Source: Paraburkholderia caballeronis (GTDB lineage Bacteria; Pseudomonadota; Gammaproteobacteria; Burkholderiales; Burkholderiaceae). From it: 64,000 nt of DNA. The stretch is from the NCBI RefSeq assembly GCF_900104845.1, contig NZ_FNSR01000001.1, forward strand, positions 1,612,001 through 1,676,000. Direction: 5' to 3'. The translations under genes were made by a program, and so were the position numbers. Below are positions 62,891 to 64,000 of the stretch, one piece after another. Under the pieces are notes generated by a model. The model made no database searches, had not been told where the DNA came from, and saw nothing but the letters and a program-made list of their open reading frames with translations. Each line of letters opens with the position of its first letter. Positions within the stretch are counted from its first letter, which is position 1.

Positions 62891-64000
62891 ATGTCCGCTG
62901 TACCCGACGAAGTCCTCAAGTACGTAGCCGCCGACAAGGACGAAGACCCGCAGGAAACGGCCGAATGGCTCGAAGCGCTGGATGGCGTGATCTCGACCGT
63001 CGGCCCGGACCGCGCGCACCACCTGATCGAAAAGCAGATCGAGTTCGCCCGCGTGCACGGCGAACACCTGCCGTTCTCGGCGAACACCCCGTACATCAAC
63101 ACGATCCCCGTCGCCGGTCAGGCGAAGAATCCCGGCGACCAGGACCTCGAACACCGCATCCGCTCGTACACCCGCTGGAACGCGATGGCGATGGTGCTGC
63201 GCGCGGGCAAGGACACGAACGTCGGCGGCCACATCGCGTCGTTCGCGTCGGCCGCGACGCTCTACGACGTCGGCTTCAACCACTTCTGGCACGCGCCGTC
63301 CGCCGACCACGGCGGCGACCTCGTGTTCGTGCAGGGCCACTCGTCGCCGGGCGTCTACTCGCGCGCGTTCCTGCTCGGCCGCCTGTCGGAGAAGCAGCTC
63401 GACAACTTCCGCCAGGAAGTCGGCGGCGAGGGCATCTCGTCGTACCCGCACCCGTGGCTGATGCCGGACTTCTGGCAGTTCCCGACCGTGTCGATGGGCC
63501 TCGGCCCGATCATGGCGATCTACCAGGCGCGTTTCATGAAGTATCTGCAGGCGCGCGGCATCGCGAAGACCGAGGGCCGCAAGGTGTGGGCGTTCCTCGG
63601 CGACGGCGAGACCGACGAGCCGGAATCGCTCGGCGCGATCGGCATGGCCGGCCGCGAGCGGCTCGACAACCTGGTGTTCGTGATCAACTGCAACCTGCAG
63701 CGTCTCGACGGCCCGGTGCGCGGCAACGGCAAGATCATTCAGGAACTCGAAAGCGAGTTCCGCGGCGCCGGCTGGAACGTGATCAAGGTGATCTGGGGCA
63801 GCCGCTGGGATGCGCTGTTCGCGCGCGACCGCACCGGCGCGCTGATGCGCCGCATGATGGAAGTCGTCGACGGCGAATACCAGACGTACAAGTCGGAGTC
63901 GGGCGCGTACGTGCGCGAGCACTTCTTCAACACGCCTGAACTGAAGGCGCTCGTCGCGGACTGGTCCGACGACGACATCTGGAACCTGAACCGCGGCGGC
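62891..64000 (+). CDS. aceE: pyruvate dehydrogenase E1 (homodimeric type), partial
   Basis: The first 370 codons are present; the gene runs off the right edge of the window (full proteins are near 890 residues). It begins MSAVPDEVLKYVAADKDEDP after a GGAGACGAGC ribosome-binding site, and shows HGGDLVFVQGHSSPGVYSRA and the thiamine-diphosphate motif GDGETDEPES. This is the E1 subunit that decarboxylates pyruvate in the pyruvate dehydrogenase complex. It is divergent from the FixL-like kinase gene. Confidence 0.95.
   Translation, partial: MSAVPDEVLKYVAADKDEDPQETAEWLEALDGVISTVGPDRAHHLIEKQIEFARVHGEHLPFSANTPYINTIPVAGQAKNPGDQDLEHRIRSYTRWNAMAMVLRAGKDTNVGGHIASFASAATLYDVGFNHFWHAPSADHGGDLVFVQGHSSPGVYSRAFLLGRLSEKQLDNFRQEVGGEGISSYPHPWLMPDFWQFPTVSMGLGPIMAIYQARFMKYLQARGIAKTEGRKVWAFLGDGETDEPESLGAIGMAGRERLDNLVFVINCNLQRLDGPVRGNGKIIQELESEFRGAGWNVIKVIWGSRWDALFARDRTGALMRRMMEVVDGEYQTYKSESGAYVREHFFNTPELKALVADWSDDDIWNLNRGG

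Noticed and set aside
1..64000. CRISPR arrays, rRNA operons, intact insertion sequences or prophage genes
   Set aside because: No regularly spaced repeats, transposase or structural phage genes were found on reading both strands.

Overview
The window is about 66 percent GC, densely packed, and reads as chromosome of a Burkholderia-type betaproteobacterium (Burkholderia, Paraburkholderia or Caballeronia; species not resolvable from this sequence). The signs are the DUF3348-DUF802-OmpA-DUF2894 cluster, an OmpC-type betaproteobacterial porin, glnA-ntrB-ntrC, a FixL/FixJ-like pair next to a homodimeric-type aceE, and a single-chain kinase-like plus GNAT N-acetylglutamate synthase. No rRNA, CRISPR array, prophage or intact insertion sequence was seen.

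Layout. 101-4742 (minus): a four-gene cluster with a MotA/TolQ/ExbB-like protein carrying a very long coiled-coil tail and a MotB/OmpA-like partner, flanked by two DUF proteins. 5114-6922: a chemoreceptor ending in a CheR/CheB tether pentapeptide. 7202-9369 (minus): an OmpR-type two-component system, divergent from a FecCD-type iron/siderophore ABC importer (9507-12666), followed by a porin. 14254-20323: small envelope proteins, a methyltransferase, a glutathione transferase, a 64-residue orphan gene, a flavin disulfide oxidoreductase with a cupin, and a phosphoesterase whose 5' end is a hexanucleotide repeat. 20377-24137 (minus): an MFS transporter, yggX and argA. argA is divergent from hrpA across only 23 bp that contain one symmetric -10 box. 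28674-32641: a beta-propeller protein, a sterol-desaturase-like hydroxylase, an EI24 membrane protein and a MoCF-domain protein. 32756-38026: a rhodanese, then glnA-ntrB-ntrC with a sigma-54 promoter and an NtrC site. 38148-43133: a prolyl oligopeptidase, xthA, and a nitronate monooxygenase divergent from its likely PadR regulator.

43262-43338 is the initiator tRNA-fMet. Its 3' end is the left junction of an 8.2-kb genomic island (43339-51512). The island carries a tyrosine integrase, an ORF-free and hairpin-rich kilobase closed by a terminator, two small unknown genes, a second atypical tyrosine recombinase with a core-site-like inverted repeat at its 5' end, a lipoprotein, a small PH-like protein, an XRE regulator, and an orphan shufflon-type PilV pilin with internal repeats. 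The island ends at an imperfect copy of the tRNA 3' end.

51777-64000: a small conserved-looking gene, an aspartate/glutamate-type racemase, SOS-controlled dinB, a cytosine-deaminase-like amidohydrolase, oligopeptidase A, folD, a FixJ/FixL-like pair (minus) and the first 370 codons of aceE, which runs off the window.

The least explained parts are the motor-like cluster at the left end and the island cargo. The clearest regulatory observations are the argA/hrpA symmetric promoter, the dinB LexA operator, the PadR palindrome, and the repeated boxes in front of the response regulator.
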